Source of the DNA: Archegozetes longisetosus
Lineage: Eukaryota; Arthropoda; Arachnida; Sarcoptiformes; Trhypochthoniidae
DNA: 64,000 nt
Reading direction: 5' to 3'
NCBI GenBank assembly: GCA_018873245.2
Contig: JAEMBT020000006.1
Span: forward strand, 9,631,855 to 9,695,854
In this document: piece by piece, positions 13,484-30,022 of the stretch
Numbering within the stretch: position 1 is the first letter of the stretch
Layout: the number at the start of each line of letters is the position of its first letter
Notes under the pieces: generated by a model
What the model was told of the DNA's origin: nothing
The model's database searches: none
Seen by the model: the letters and a program-made list of their open reading frames with translations, nothing else
Translations under genes and position numbers: made by a program

Positions 13484-14689
13484 TTACTAAATTCAGATTC
13501 TCCCTAAATATTTCTGTCCCTTTCAATCAATACATGACCATTGGTTTTATTTAATTCTCATTCGCTTCCATGCTGTCATACAATTCTGATGTTCTCTTTA
13601 TATATATATAATAACCTAAGGGTCGAAATGAGCATGAATTCATGCAAATTTGGCTCAAACTCTAGTTTGAGTGTGTTTACAAAGCATAAAAAATTTATTA
13701 AAATACACGCATATTCAGCATAATCTGTATATTTGTAGCATGTACTTAAATAATTATACATAGTTTATGCATTGATTGCACATACAATTCTCAATGATTG
13801 TGTGAGTGCTACAATTTTAGAATCTTTATAAGTTGACTCTATTTTGAAACTAGTATACAACACAAAACTAAGTCAATTAAGTTTAAGTTCAACTGCTTTC
13901 TTTATTTAGTTTACATTACAGTTGAAAACAAATACAAATCGTTTATATTTCTCGTTAAAAGATTTCCATAAAAATAATTATTCATTGTATAGGTATCTGA
14001 ACTTGTTAAGTGGAATCTCATTTTGATTAACTAATTAGCTGAATCTGAACTGGAGTTTGGTAGAAAAAAAATCTAAAACTTAATGGAAAACAGTGACAAT
14101 ACTAATTTGTTTTCGTGAAACGAGGCCTTAATACAAAGTGTCTTTTTCTCAAATCAAGTTATGTCACTTATAACTATTCTAATTAATATTCATTAAAGGT
14201 CTTAACTAAATCAGTATTCGTTGGTCTATCACATTGAATGTTTTTAAAAAAATAGTCACAATTGCCTTCAATTTTCTAATGAAAGCAGAACGATACGATC
14301 TAAACTCTTTTCATAATTACTAAATGTAATGTGAGTAATGCTGGTTCAATATACTAGTAATAACCAAGTAGATACCAGAAAATTGTCCTGTTTATCTTAT
14401 ATAAGGCTCTCGTGGATATTTAAACAAGTTTTTTTTAAATATCCATAAGAGAAAATCGATTTTTAAGCTCAACATTTTATCTACTATTAATCTTAGTATT
14501 TTTAGATTTTTATGCTACGAAACAATCTTTAAAAAATCTTGTTGTAAGATGATAAAAGTCATCTTATCGTATGAAAGAATTGCGATTTGACGTAAAACAT
14601 ATCGAAGCGAGCATGAAATAATGCAATTCAATGTTTGTAATAACCCACACAAAAGTGATTGAATAAATGTATCGTTAGCATATGCATAC

Positions 14690-14747
14690 CACGCCATTCT
14701 AGTTCAGTTGCAAAGTATCCAGCCAAACACCGAAGGAATGCTGCCAT
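14690..14747 (-). CDS. Candidate upstream exon of the dpr-like gene
   Basis: An ATG at 14747 opens a 58-nt frame (MAAFLRCLAGYFATELEWR plus one base) that ends exactly at a GTATGC donor in phase 1. Phase 1 is what the exon at 10987-11246 needs if its acceptor is the AG at 11247-11248. The small segment is richer in GC than its surroundings. Against it, the peptide is a weak signal sequence for a secreted Ig protein, so it may be chance or belong to another transcript. Confidence 0.3.
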
Positions 14748-17700
14748 AAAAACATAATTTATTTAGATATAATTCTATTATTACAAATTAAATATTAAAA
14801 TATATGGTTTTACCAAATATTAGAAAAGAGACACTGAAGTCATACAAAAGTATAGTCTACATAACAGATATTTTAACTCATTTTATTGATTCATATGAGT
14901 GAGTGATCATTATGAAGAAGATTTTTTAAAATTGTCAGTTTTCTCTTCATCTTTAGAGTATTATTAAAATTATGAGCCATTCAAAATGGTTTGAAACAAA
15001 CATTACCTCAACTATACAATGAATAAGTAATAATTATTTGGTGATAACCGTTATTTTCACCAAAAAGAGTGCTTTCAAAATAGCATTTTCAGAACAACTA
15101 AAATTAATACTCTAACAAACCAGAGAAACGTTGCTCAAAGTTTCTGTAAAGTTGAATAAAAATAAATTTTCGAATATTATTATTTCAATATAACTAGTCT
15201 CTTGAGTATTGACCAAGTTTATATTCGTTTACTTATCTAATTATCTTTACATTGAGTGCAGATAGAAAGTACAGCTAGGGATATTAAAGTGATGCATAGC
15301 TACGAGAAAAATTTCGTTGCCATGTCACCCTCCCTGTCATGAACATCATTTTCAACTTGATTCTTAATTCTAATGCTATTTTCTATCTAAAACGACTAAG
15401 AATTGGATCTGATGTAGTATAAAATGTTAGGGGAAGATAGAAATATTGACATAGCAACATATAATTGCTATGTATGATTTTAGTTTGATCAAATATACTA
15501 GATGCATTGACATATTTGTGTTGGAAATTGGAAAGCCAGTGGTTATAAACAATAATTGATATGAGCAAGTTTCAAACTCATTTTATAACTGGTCTTTCAA
15601 AACTCATGAGACAAACATAATGCCATCGTTTATTATCCCTTAATCCCTAAATATATTTATAATTTTTTCCATCAAACTTGTTTTGAGTTATGATGTCGTC
15701 AACCGAATCAATATGAACCTTGTCTGATGTTCTCTCTTCTTACTATCGATTTATAAATAATGTTGTTTTGAACAAATCAATTTTACTTTAGGCAAATGCG
15801 AGAGACATTCAAAATATTTGATACTCTCTGTCTATTTATAGTTTGAGAAAACATTCAATCTATTCCTCTGGATCAAATTGAAAAATTAAGCCAAAATAAA
15901 TGCAAGTCTTTCATCCCTGCATCTACATAAGTCTACTCTATTCTAAAATTCATTATCTCCATCCATTCAAACAGTCGAACCAAAAATTCAGGAAATTCTA
16001 TATTCTGTACCACATATTCTGCACCACATACTCTCTACCACACGTTCTATACTACATATTCTATATAAATCGCCCCACAAATAATCACAACCCATTAGTT
16101 CTTGCCTTTTGGTCATTCAAATAAAAACACTTTTAGATCGATATTACTTAACAATTCCTTATTGTCTTTTGTCCTTTCAGACTGTGTCTCATTTTTGCTA
16201 TCGATAACAAGCCCTTATTGAAGACTTTGGCATTTGATTGTGTGGAAAAGCTGGGCAAATATGGGCTAAGACTTGACAATTTTGGCTTTTCAGACAGAAG
16301 TTTTCCTATTTGTGTACTTGATCAAACTCAACTTTTAACTTTGAATCAAGTAACTGATCTAATGTAGCATTTATATATACATATATTTTGTTCAGCTAGA
16401 CTCATATGTATCTTTCGTGTTTACATCAATACTCTCTTACTAAAGATTTAGATCTAATGTCTTTCAACTACAAAAATTCAATTCATAGCGTTAAAAAAGA
16501 GAAATGAATTCAACTTTTGGCGGAACAGCTTTGTATTAAAAGTTTATACGTTTTAAATGGCAAATCAATATTTGTATAAATAAGAAACTTATCTAAAGTG
16601 CGATTCAAACGAAATTAAATCATAAAAACTGGAAATTTAATCAAAATAAACATTAGTGAGCACTATATATGTAAACTATATATCCTATGAGTATTCAAAT
16701 ATTGTTACTTAATTACTAAAGCACTAAAGATTAATTAAAACAATTAATTATGAGATATCTTCCAAAACCATCTCTAGAAATGATTATATATCAGAGATTT
16801 ATATTGTTCTCATACGTGTCGACTAAATAATCAATTGTTTAACTTCTAATCAAAGTTCAAAAACAAGTTCATTAAATATAATTTAGTGGTAAAGAACTTA
16901 ATTTGACAAAAAGTTATTGATGTTTGATGGGATTAATCGATTAGAAGAAACTCATTTACTTAACGCAACATTGACTTCAATTTGCCTTTAATGGCACTTT
17001 ACTGCACTTTTTCATTAAATGCATGTTCACTACACTTGTTTTAATGCCAACAAAATCGAGCACTTACTGTATTTTAATCATATTCCTATTAAAACCAACT
17101 CTTAAATCCCAATCTCATCAATATTACCTCTCTCTTATTATTTCTAAATCTTTTTTTTCTCTTCTTCAACTATTCGAGTGTTTTCTCTATTCCTATCTGC
17201 CTAATATGTCATCTCTTACTCTTTAATTGAACGCCGGATTACTTGATAAAAGCTCTTAAAACGAATTCATGAATTCAGAACAGACAGTCTCAACCATGTA
17301 TTACATCAAATCAAAACACTCAACATCTTTTGTCGAATCTACCAAATCACAAGCTATCACAATACAAGTTAGTGATGCTTCAATCTCATTCAAGTTGTCA
17401 TTTTAATACATCAGATGTATGCTCAATAAAACTAAGAACTTAGATAGCAACCAGAATTAATGCGTTGCCATAGCATGTTTCCTATTTCTCCGTAATACAT
17501 CTGATAGACTTATTTTACTTTTACTATAGAAATAAAAATCAATTGTAACTCAAATTTGGCGACAAATTGACGCGCATCATAGGGAGGGTGATATTCTCTT
17601 GTTGCTATAAAGGAATGTTGTTTTATTAAGTGTACAGCAATGTATTTTTAGGTTCATATTGTTGTATTTAAGATGTTATTAGAGATTTCGTATGAACCAC

Positions 17701-20112
17701 TGCATTTTTAAAATTTTAAAATTTATAAATCTATTACTGCTTCTGAAAGTTTAATAGTTCTTATATAAGTAGAATATTGTATCAAAATCTGTAATTCGAG
17801 TTTGCATTGATCAGATCGATTTTTCTTTCATTTCCTTATTCGACACTCCATCAATCCTTTCATGTTTAGAAATCCAATATTTGAAGAGACTACCAAAGGG
17901 AAAAAACTCACCGATGCCTTTCTCGAGGCTTAGATATATATTTCTTGATTATCAATTTATTGGCCTCCTTTTCAATAACAAATACAAACCAAAGTCGTGC
18001 TACTTTTTAGAAAAAGCATTTTATTGAGTTTGATTTATTTTCCACAATATTTATTTATTTATTTGTCTTCAGTTATGTGCCGAACAATCTGTTTAAGTTT
18101 TCAGCAGAGGCTACGTATACAAGAATTGAGGCCGAGCAGTGGCTGAGCTAGACAATTTCAAGTGGCAACTGCTTCTATTACTGTATTTAATCGAATATAC
18201 ACTTTTACCATTTAAATCTATTGTCTTGTAGTTTTAAATTTAAGCCACCAGGTAATTTTACTTTGTTTCTTGGTAATTATAACAAATTAAGAAAACTTTA
18301 AACTCAAACATGTACCAATTTTTTCATCAATTTAGCGAGAGATTTGAGTTGGAGGTGCACAGGCACCATCAGCCTCTACTGACTTCGCCACTGCCAGCTA
18401 ATACTATAAAGTTTTCTATCAACTTCAGATCGGGGTTCATCTTGTTCCGCAAAATGATCTAAATATTACACAAAACTTTATTTAACTTAAGGATCATATA
18501 CCACAACACCAACATATTTACTCTTTAATGTGAAACCTCCGATTAGATCAAAAAGAAAAAATAAGACCAAATAATCTAATCTTTGGTTCTATTTTGAGAA
18601 TTGTTATGCTGTTTATTTTATTCGAATTCGTACACTGCCTCATTTAGTTTTATATTAGATCACTTCATCTTTTCATTAACTCACACAATCAGATTGGCAT
18701 TAATTTCAATTTATTCAAAACATTTAGTTTCTTCTTGTTAAATAGTTTTAGATTCAAATACATTTTAGTGCGTTTGCTTCAATTTTTCGACTTGGTTTGG
18801 GTAATGGTTAAGGAAAACAGATACATTCAAAATAAATAGCTCCGAATGATTCAATAAGATATGAAACAGATCGGGCTTTATATTCATTTTTCATTTTTTA
18901 CATTTCATTCATGAATTGCATTTCCTATTTCTGGAACATTTCAAGAAATTTAAATCTAATTTTAAATATAAACCTTTGAAGCAATATTTCAAAGCATGAA
19001 AACAACTCTGTAAGTATTTTGTCGTTTTTTCTCGATATAAACCGCTCAAATCAAATAAATAGATGCAATCAAGTCTAAAATACTGCGTTTTTCGAAAGTT
19101 TTCAAAAACCTTAATTAAACAAATAATTGAGTGATTGATCTTATGAAATACTGTTGATAACTGTATTGAATATGTAACTCATAGCTGATGGCAAGTCTAG
19201 TCATTCTGAGAGTTTAGGCTAAAAACTTGAAACATTAAGATTTTAGTTATAAATGGTTTAGATTTGCAAATTCAAAACAGTATAGTCTACAGTCTAACTC
19301 GTTTGCTTAGTTTATTTGCATACAAATATAACTTTTTTCAATTTTTTTCTTCGAGATCCCAAGTCTCTAGATTCTGTTTGTAGGCACTCAGGATTTGAGC
19401 TCAAAATTCAAGAGTAAAGCACTTTATAAAGCCTTGTCAAACTTCTTCAGTCTAGATGTTAAAGTAAGTGAGGCATCACACGAAGAGTTAGTTACCTTTT
19501 CTCTACACCTATAGTGAAGACTCCGCTGAGAATTAAAGAGAAAAAGCATTTGGACTAGTTTTTGAGCTACTCTTTTGAACTATTTTTTTTAATAGTGCAA
19601 GTAATCAAATAATGAATGTCTCAAAAGTTTATGACTTTTCCAGCTATAAGTTATAAACTTTGATGTTTTTATCTCGGATTTAATAAACTTTAATATGACT
19701 TGGAAAAATTTAGTTTTCTTTTGTCGAGCTTAATCAAAAAATGCTGTTGAAATAAAGTTTTAAGTTGTTTCTGGAGTTTGATGAATGCTGCGAATTAACT
19801 TCAAGCTTAAGTCATAGATTTATTCAGCATTTTGTTAGTCAGCTATATCTTAAAAGTCAATAAGTTTTAGAGATAACCAAATCATCAACTTGTCACGTCT
19901 TCAATAGCAATCAAGAGATTAAACTAAATGATGCTAATTTATTAAACAATAAATTAATCCTTAACATAAATTCCTTTACCATAAAAGGCTTTATTTCCTA
20001 AACACACATCAAATGCAGTAAAAGTAACGCAAACCTAACTTTTATTATATAATAACAAAATGCTATCAAATTTTACGAGTATAATAATCGATCAAATAGT
20101 CAACTGTTAACA
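14748..20112. other. Gene-poor AT-rich stretch
   Basis: No convincing coding exon, tRNA or transposase was seen. Short simple repeats occur, such as CCACATATTCT-like units at 15998-16065. A GC-richer patch at 18337-18410 resembles 2998-3070 and may be a decayed dispersed repeat. Confidence 0.55.
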
Positions 20113-20119
20113 CCTCTAC

Positions 20120-20446
20120 CAAGTATAACAGTATTTGGCACTTAATATGTTTTCATATGCTTATGAAAAAAGGCGCCGCGACGTAATCTCTGACAAGTTA
20201 TAGATATATAGTTTATTGAGTGACGCAAATTTCTATGTTAAATATCAAACATTAAGCATAAGTCTATCAATGATTCAAAATCAAGTCAAGTACAAGAATT
20301 AGTACGGTGACAACATTCTGCATAAGTCAAATAAAAATATATGATTGTTTCACTCATTTATAACTTGTCCAGAGATTACGTCGCGGCGCTTTTTTTCATA
20401 AGCATATGAAAACACATTGAGTGCTGTATACTGTCTGTTATACTTG
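20120..20446. mobile_element. MITE with ~90-bp terminal inverted repeats and 7-bp target duplication
   Basis: The left end (CAAGTATAACAG inward through the GCGCCGCGACGTAATCTC core to about 20205) is the reverse complement of the right end (about 20360-20446) at roughly 85-90 percent identity by eye. The element is flanked on both sides by CCTCTAC (20113-20119 and 20447-20453), the expected footprint of insertion. The 327-bp length and absence of any open frame mark it as a non-autonomous miniature inverted-repeat element. A 7-bp duplication does not settle the superfamily; hAT- and P-type transposases make duplications of similar size. It lies about 150 bp before the FERM-gene start codon. 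Confidence 0.88.
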
Positions 20447-20607
20447 CCTCTACTCTATTACTATACCTTTCAAAACATAAACACGAAAAATGGCGACAAT
20501 GTTAGTCATGATTTGAATAGAAATAGAGAACAATTTCTAAATTAATAGAATAGTCGTTGGTTAGAAAATAATGTTAAATACATATTGAGTTAATTATTAT
20601 ACGAAAC

Positions 20608-23406
20608 ATGTTTAAGTTTGGCTCACGAAAGGATGTCAACTGCGATTACAAGTGCGCCATCAGATTATTGGATGACAACGAAGTCTTGCAAACTGAGTTC
20701 AAAGTATTCAATTGTTTAATCCACTTATTCATCTATTTCTTTATTCATTTTTCATTTATTTCTTATCTCTCTATCTTAAGCGCGAACATAAGGGCCAGTA
20801 TTTGCTTGACTTCATCTGCAAAAGTCTTAATCTGGTGGAAAGAGACTATTTTGGACTCAGATATGTCGACAATAATAAACAACGGGTTTGTCAAAGATTA
20901 TTATTCAATTGATGTTAATTGCTTTCAATTTAATTATTAAATACTTGAATAATTAAATGACTCAAATATTGGATGACTTGAAAATTGATTAAGATTTAAT
21001 TAATTAATTAGTTATCGTAATAAATATGTTTAGCTATGAACATTTGATGAGTTATTCTATTCAATAATTATTTCTATTTCTCAACAATGTTAAGCACTCA
21101 ATGATTGATTCGTTTAATCAGAGCTTGTCATTCACTATTATTTGTATATTTAATCATTTTTTCTTTCGCTCCAAATACTATTCATTAAAATAGTTGTTCT
21201 CAAATCGATATCCGATTAGACTTTCTAACTATGGTTTAGAGACATTTGTTGTAATAAGTTTTAACGCTTTGAAAGTCAATTCAATACTTATGCAGAATTA
21301 ATGATGAATTAATAATTGCTTTATAACAGAATTGGTTGGATCCAACTCGTTCTATTATCAAACAAGTTAAAGGTATCAAACATACGATCACTCATACAAA
21401 CATGAATTATTCATTTTCAAACTTAATCAATAATATCCATAATAGGTCTCAATCCAATCGTGTTTTGTTTTCGTGTCAAGTTCTATCCGGCAGATCCTTC
21501 TCTTCTAAAGGATGAAATAACTCGTTATTTTTTATATTTACAATTAAGACGCGATTTACTTCACGGTCGCTTATATTGCTTGCCTTCAGACGCAACCGTT
21601 CTTATGGCTTATGTCATTCAATGTAAATGAAGAATAATGAACGAAAGGATTTTCTCAGTACTGAACTTATTTTTTTATAAATTACAGCAGAATTAGGCGA
21701 CTATGATCCGGAGGAACACGTGGGCAATTATATTTCGGAATTTAAATTATTACTGAATCAAAACTCGAAAATAGAGACCCAGGTTATGGAAATTCATCAA
21801 AATGAAATGCGCGGACAAACACCCGCTGAAGCAGAGCTTAATTTCTTGAAAAAGGCATCTCTCCTCGAGACCTATGGCATAGATCCACATCCAGTGAAAG
21901 ACCATAAAGGAAATCAACTCTATTTAGGAGTTAATCACTCGGGAATCTTGACATTTCAGGGCAGTCGAAAAACTCATCACTTAAAATGGTAAATATTTGA
22001 TGTGATGTAAATGAGTTAGTTTTGAAATGTTTGTTAACTCGTGAACAGGGTTGAGCTTCAGAAAATAACGTACGAAGGCAGAATGTTCATCGTTCACTGC
22101 ACTGTAAATAACGTAAGGTTCAGCATCTCGGCAACTTCTATTTTTCAATTATTCCTTTCTAGAAAAAGACTTTGATTGGTTTCAAATGTCCCACCATCTC
22201 TGCCTGCCATTATCTTTGGAGGTGTGCTGTTGAACAAAGATATTTCTTTACAATGAATTCTTCCCGTGATATCCCATTTATAACGACTGGTGGAGGATTA
22301 TTCTCAAGAAGTTGTAAATTGAGATATAGGTAACTTTCATTTTGGTTTATCTCAATCAAAATTAAGTAGTTTTCAACTTTTATACATTAAAAAAGACAAA
22401 TTAATGTTAAAATGAAATATAAGATCACAAATAAGTCTAGTTTCCATTCTATAGCAAAAACTATACGATATCACGGAATAAATGGTATCATTTTTAGTTC
22501 TTTTGCTTATTTGTGATGTTTTTCAACTTTATCTTTCAACTGTTTCTAACGATATTTATTTTATTTTCAATAGCGGACGTGTCGAGAGAGATAATTGAAG
22601 ACATGAAGAGAGTGGACAGGGGCTCAACAAATATACATCGAAGTTATTCGATCACATCAGCGCCGCCTTCTATTCGCACACTCGGCAGATCAAACACCGC
22701 ACCATTGCCTAATCACGAGTCTCCAGACCGTTCGGCTGCTTACTATCATGACAAGGGTTTGTATTCAAACAAATTCAAAGTTGTTTCTCATCCAAATCTA
22801 ATGAGTTGTTAAATGATTGCTTCAGTTGTTCCATATCTGAATTATTCGACTCTTTCCGAGCCGTGTGATGATGTACCCCATGGACACGACTCGCACCAGA
22901 ACGCAAATGTATCATTGCCTCCATCTTTGGATCCTTTCGACGAAGAAGACTGGGACATATCAATGGCCTCGAGTCTACCGACAGAATTCGATTTAAGACC
23001 AGACTTGACGCCAACCGGTGAAGAATCGCAAACGATCTCATTTGAGACTCCAGTGGTTCGTTCGTCTCCCTCTCATTTGGCCTCAAACGGAACCGATTCC
23101 GACGAAACATTCGAACAAATAAGTGATATTATTGACCAAAATGTAACTCCTACTCAAAGTAAAAGTTCAATCGATCGTTCGTCAACTCTTCCTAACAAAC
23201 CATTTACCAAACTCTATGTGATTGTTCGCACTTCTATCTTAAGCTCATTACTTCTGCTGTTATTATTTTCGTGCCTTTGCATTCTCATTATTGAATCGGA
23301 ATCTGATTTGTTTTCGCATTTAAGAAAATTACCAGAACTGGTAGTCTTGAGACGTGATTATTACGAACCATTTAAAGACTCTATTTTGCATTCCATTGGC
23401 AGATGA
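20608..23406 (+). CDS. FRMD5: FERM-domain protein, FRMD3/FRMD5 type, with C-terminal membrane anchor
   Basis: This is a membrane-cytoskeleton linker of the FRMD3/FRMD5 family. Nine exons: 20608-20703, 20781-20885, 21330-21372, 21446-21622, 21688-21988, 22049-22112, 22163-22329, about 22587-22756 and 22826-23406, giving about 567 residues. Exons 1-7 encode the three FERM lobes with family signatures: [73 protein letters not shown] and [14 protein letters not shown]. The last exon has a Ser/Thr-rich acidic linker, one transmembrane stretch (about 23218-23290) and a short tail ([15 protein letters not shown]) like that of vertebrate FRMD5. The acceptor of exon 8 is ambiguous. The conserved SGRVER motif is present at 22574-22588 but out of frame with what follows, so a small indel or a downstream acceptor has to be assumed. 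FRMD3 and FRMD5 cannot be separated here. Confidence 0.9.
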
Positions 23407-24190
23407 TATAATTGGACAAATTTATAAGTTTTCAATCAATCAGTCAAACCGAATAATTATATTAAGTGGTGGAGCGGTATGATTAAGGATTGAAAATTTG
23501 AGCTAATCTTAAGTTTTCATTTGGAACACTCATTTGATTTCTGCCTTGTTTTCAAGAACAGAACCGTTTGAGGAAAGACTTTCCTTAATATGAATTATAG
23601 TCCATTTGAAATTTGATAACTTTTAAAGTGTATTTTCTATTTTGCCAGTTATTTCTTGTTTGAGTTTTATTCACAAGTTTTTTGAGTATATTTACCTAAT
23701 ACTGATTTGTAATGAAACAAATCTAGAAAAGTTGATAAGCTTTTTTGATGGCAACTAAATTATTATTAGAACTTAGACCTCCGAAACGCTTACATAAAGA
23801 ATCTAATGAAGTCATGTTGTGACTTATGAGTCTCAAGTCAGTTTTAATTTAAACAATTGAGCGGAGTCTCAGATTTTCATTCCAATTTATTATTATCTAC
23901 TTATCAACTCTAAATCAATAATCAATTCAATAACTTTCGGTGCATTTTCCGCAATTATATTCCACTGTTTTATTCCAGTATTTAAAAATATATTTAATAA
24001 CAAATTTAAAAATATGTTTAATAACAAATTCAAACAATAAGCACCAAAGCAGACAATCATTAATGTTATAAAAATATTACAATGTATTTCAATTTTACTA
24101 AATTCAAATGTTAAGAATTTATTTTTAACTTAAAATTTTATTTAAAAACCAACTTTTTTCCAAAAAACAGATGCAATAAATATTTACATA
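23407..24190. other. Intergenic region between convergent FERM and PGPEP1 genes
   Basis: It holds the 3' UTRs of the two convergent genes. A minus-strand AATAAA (24137-24142) lies about 50 bp after the PGPEP1 stop. A 24-bp direct duplication (unit TTTAAAAATATATTTAATAA plus CAAA) spans 23981-24028. Nothing else was seen. Confidence 0.7.
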
Positions 24191-25410
24191 TCATTTGGTG
24201 ATGGAATTGTCCGATTGTATAACTTCTTCAACTAACGACTGAACTGTGAATTGCACAGCAGACGCTATGTCTTCAAGTGGGCACTTCTCAGAAATTTCAG
24301 GCACGTGTATGAATGCTGTCCGTTCAGGGTTTTGGCTTAGCGACGAGTAAAATATGTATTCACATAAATACCTGTTAAGAGTAAATCTGTTATCTATTTG
24401 TTGAAGCAAAAAAAGCGCATTTCAAACCTGCCAGCGTTCGATGACATAACTGCTGGCATTTTGATTGAGCCCTCTTGAAATTGTCGGTTTACTTTTTCGC
24501 AGACGTTTTCGATATTTATTTTACACCTAATGCAATTTTTTGGATCACTTTCTGGAATCTTTTCACATTTATTTTGTTTAGGAAGGCTATTAGGAGCTGA
24601 AGGTAAGTGTTGGCTTTGTGTGTCTGGAACGCGTCCGCAAACATCAGGCTTTGTATATAACGAACGATTATTAAGAGCACGAGTCTCTATAGTAATGCAT
24701 TGAGCCATGCACGAAACACCGCAGTGAACCACTAACTGAAAAAGTTAATTTTGCGTACTATTTAACCTCTTTGCTAACATTCTACCCCCAATACCTTTGG
24801 CTTGTAATCCGACCAGATTTCTGAGACATATCGGTCGACGTCATCGTAAACCACAGGAATCTCCTTAGTTACAAGTTTGACATTTTTCAGTTTCAAAAGT
24901 TTGACCGATTCCCACGAAGGGTTCACTTTGTAATCACGGAATAGACCGAAGCCTTTGACAAAACAACTATTTTTCAATACTTATTACAACTGAGACTATT
25001 GAGAAAAGCGCACTAGTGATTGTGGCTACAACTTTTGCTTACTATCTCAAAGCTATCTTAAGTGAAGTTTTAACTAAGATTTCCAAACATTCAAATGATT
25101 GATAGCATAAACTGATCCTAACTTTATTTGGCTGTATGGGTCCCAAATCGGATTCGATTCTACTAATTATCAATAAAAAGAGATCAAGTTGATCATGATC
25201 ACCATCATCTAATATGATAGTGTTAATCATGCTAGATTAGCTCTGTATGAATTTCTAGCGAAACGTTCAATTTTAATGAATTGAAATGTAACTGAAATGT
25301 ATTTATAACTTAAAAATCGATAATCGGCACATACCTGTCACTACCACAGTTGGCAACTCATCGCTCGATTGGCATTGATTAGCGTTCATGTCGCTCAACT
25401 TCGACATCAT
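24191..25410 (-). CDS. PGPEP1: Pyroglutamyl-peptidase I (peptidase family C15)
   Basis: This cytosolic cysteine peptidase removes N-terminal pyroglutamate from peptides. Four exons: 25335-25410, 24795-24952, 24428-24735 and 24191-24371, giving 240 residues. Exon 1 ends in PTVVVTG, continuing into GFGLF, the substrate-pocket motif (GFGPF in most members), then NPSWE. The catalytic triad is intact: Glu95 in ITIE, Cys184 in AGRYLC and His203 in AFIHVP. The spacing between Glu and Cys is about 25 residues longer than in human PGPEP1, because of a Pro/Lys/Cys-rich insert encoded around 24490-24640. Translation may start at either of two adjacent ATGs (25410 or 25407). A polyadenylation signal lies about 50 bp after the stop. 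Confidence 0.92.
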
Positions 25411-26194
25411 TAACAATTAGTAAAATTCAATTTGATTGATCCTATCACCAAATATTGATAACAATCTATTTGTAAAAATTTTCATCAAACTATTTATAGG
25501 GACTAAAATTATTTAGAGTAAAGTCCAGTTTAAACTGGAGTTAATATTTGCGAAAATAAGAGGACATAAGCAAATAAATAAACAATTAGAAAGTTGTGCA
25601 TAGTATGAAGCGGTAGTACTAAATGGCATCGGTTATAATCAGTTCATTCATTAACACTTCACATGAAAACAGACCCACAAAGTCAACATTTTAACCAGTG
25701 ACAAATATTTGATCTATTTTTTCAGTCAGCTGACTATTTGACTAGTTTTTCGGCAAATATTAAAACAAGAACTCCTTCGTTTGCATGTTATTCAAATTGG
25801 CTATACTTTTGAAATAAAACATACCATTGAAATAAATCGCATTGAATATAAAGAGGATGTTTGTTTATAACCTGAATGCGAATAATAGATAGCACACAAA
25901 TCATAGATCAGTCTTAGATCAGACTAGAGGTCCGTATTTCTAAATGTTTTCTCACCCAAAAAACTGCCTAATAATTGATCTAAAGTAATATTCAAAAATA
26001 CTCTAAAAATATATTACAAGAATATTCTACAAAAATATTGTTCAACAACTTTATTGAATATATGCTTTAAAATTGAGACAAATCTAATGATATATTAAGA
26101 CTTGAATATAGGTTTGTATTTCTGTATTGTATAATTTAAAATCAACTGGCATGGAATTTATTATGATTTCTAAAGTATTTTGATTGTCGACTTA

Positions 26195-26226
<32 letters not shown>

Positions 26227-26285
26227 TACAAAACGAGAATTTAATTTACATTCAGGACCAATAATTTAAACAAATGAGAACGAGT
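25411..26285. other. Intergenic region upstream of PGPEP1
   Basis: This lies between the PGPEP1 start and the USP6NL-like stop, both genes running on the minus strand. It contains an (AT)n microsatellite at about 26192-26228 and a minus-strand AATAAA at 26157-26162 that probably serves the USP6NL-like transcript. No further gene was seen. Confidence 0.65.

Positions 26286-30022
<3,737 letters not shown>

Larger units (their letters stand above)
11247..14689. other. Mostly non-coding stretch upstream of dpr-like exon A
   Basis: AT-rich sequence with two exceptions. A long CT microsatellite is at 12543-12612. A locally GC-richer segment around 13093-13483 is open on both strands and is listed separately. 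The region 11343-11640 is also slightly richer in GC, with short TC-rich direct repeats, but no gene was recognised. Confidence 0.5.

Noticed and set aside
25042-25230. 62-codon minus-strand open frame
   Set aside because: Falls inside the first PGPEP1 intron, and the exon chain around it is consistent without it.
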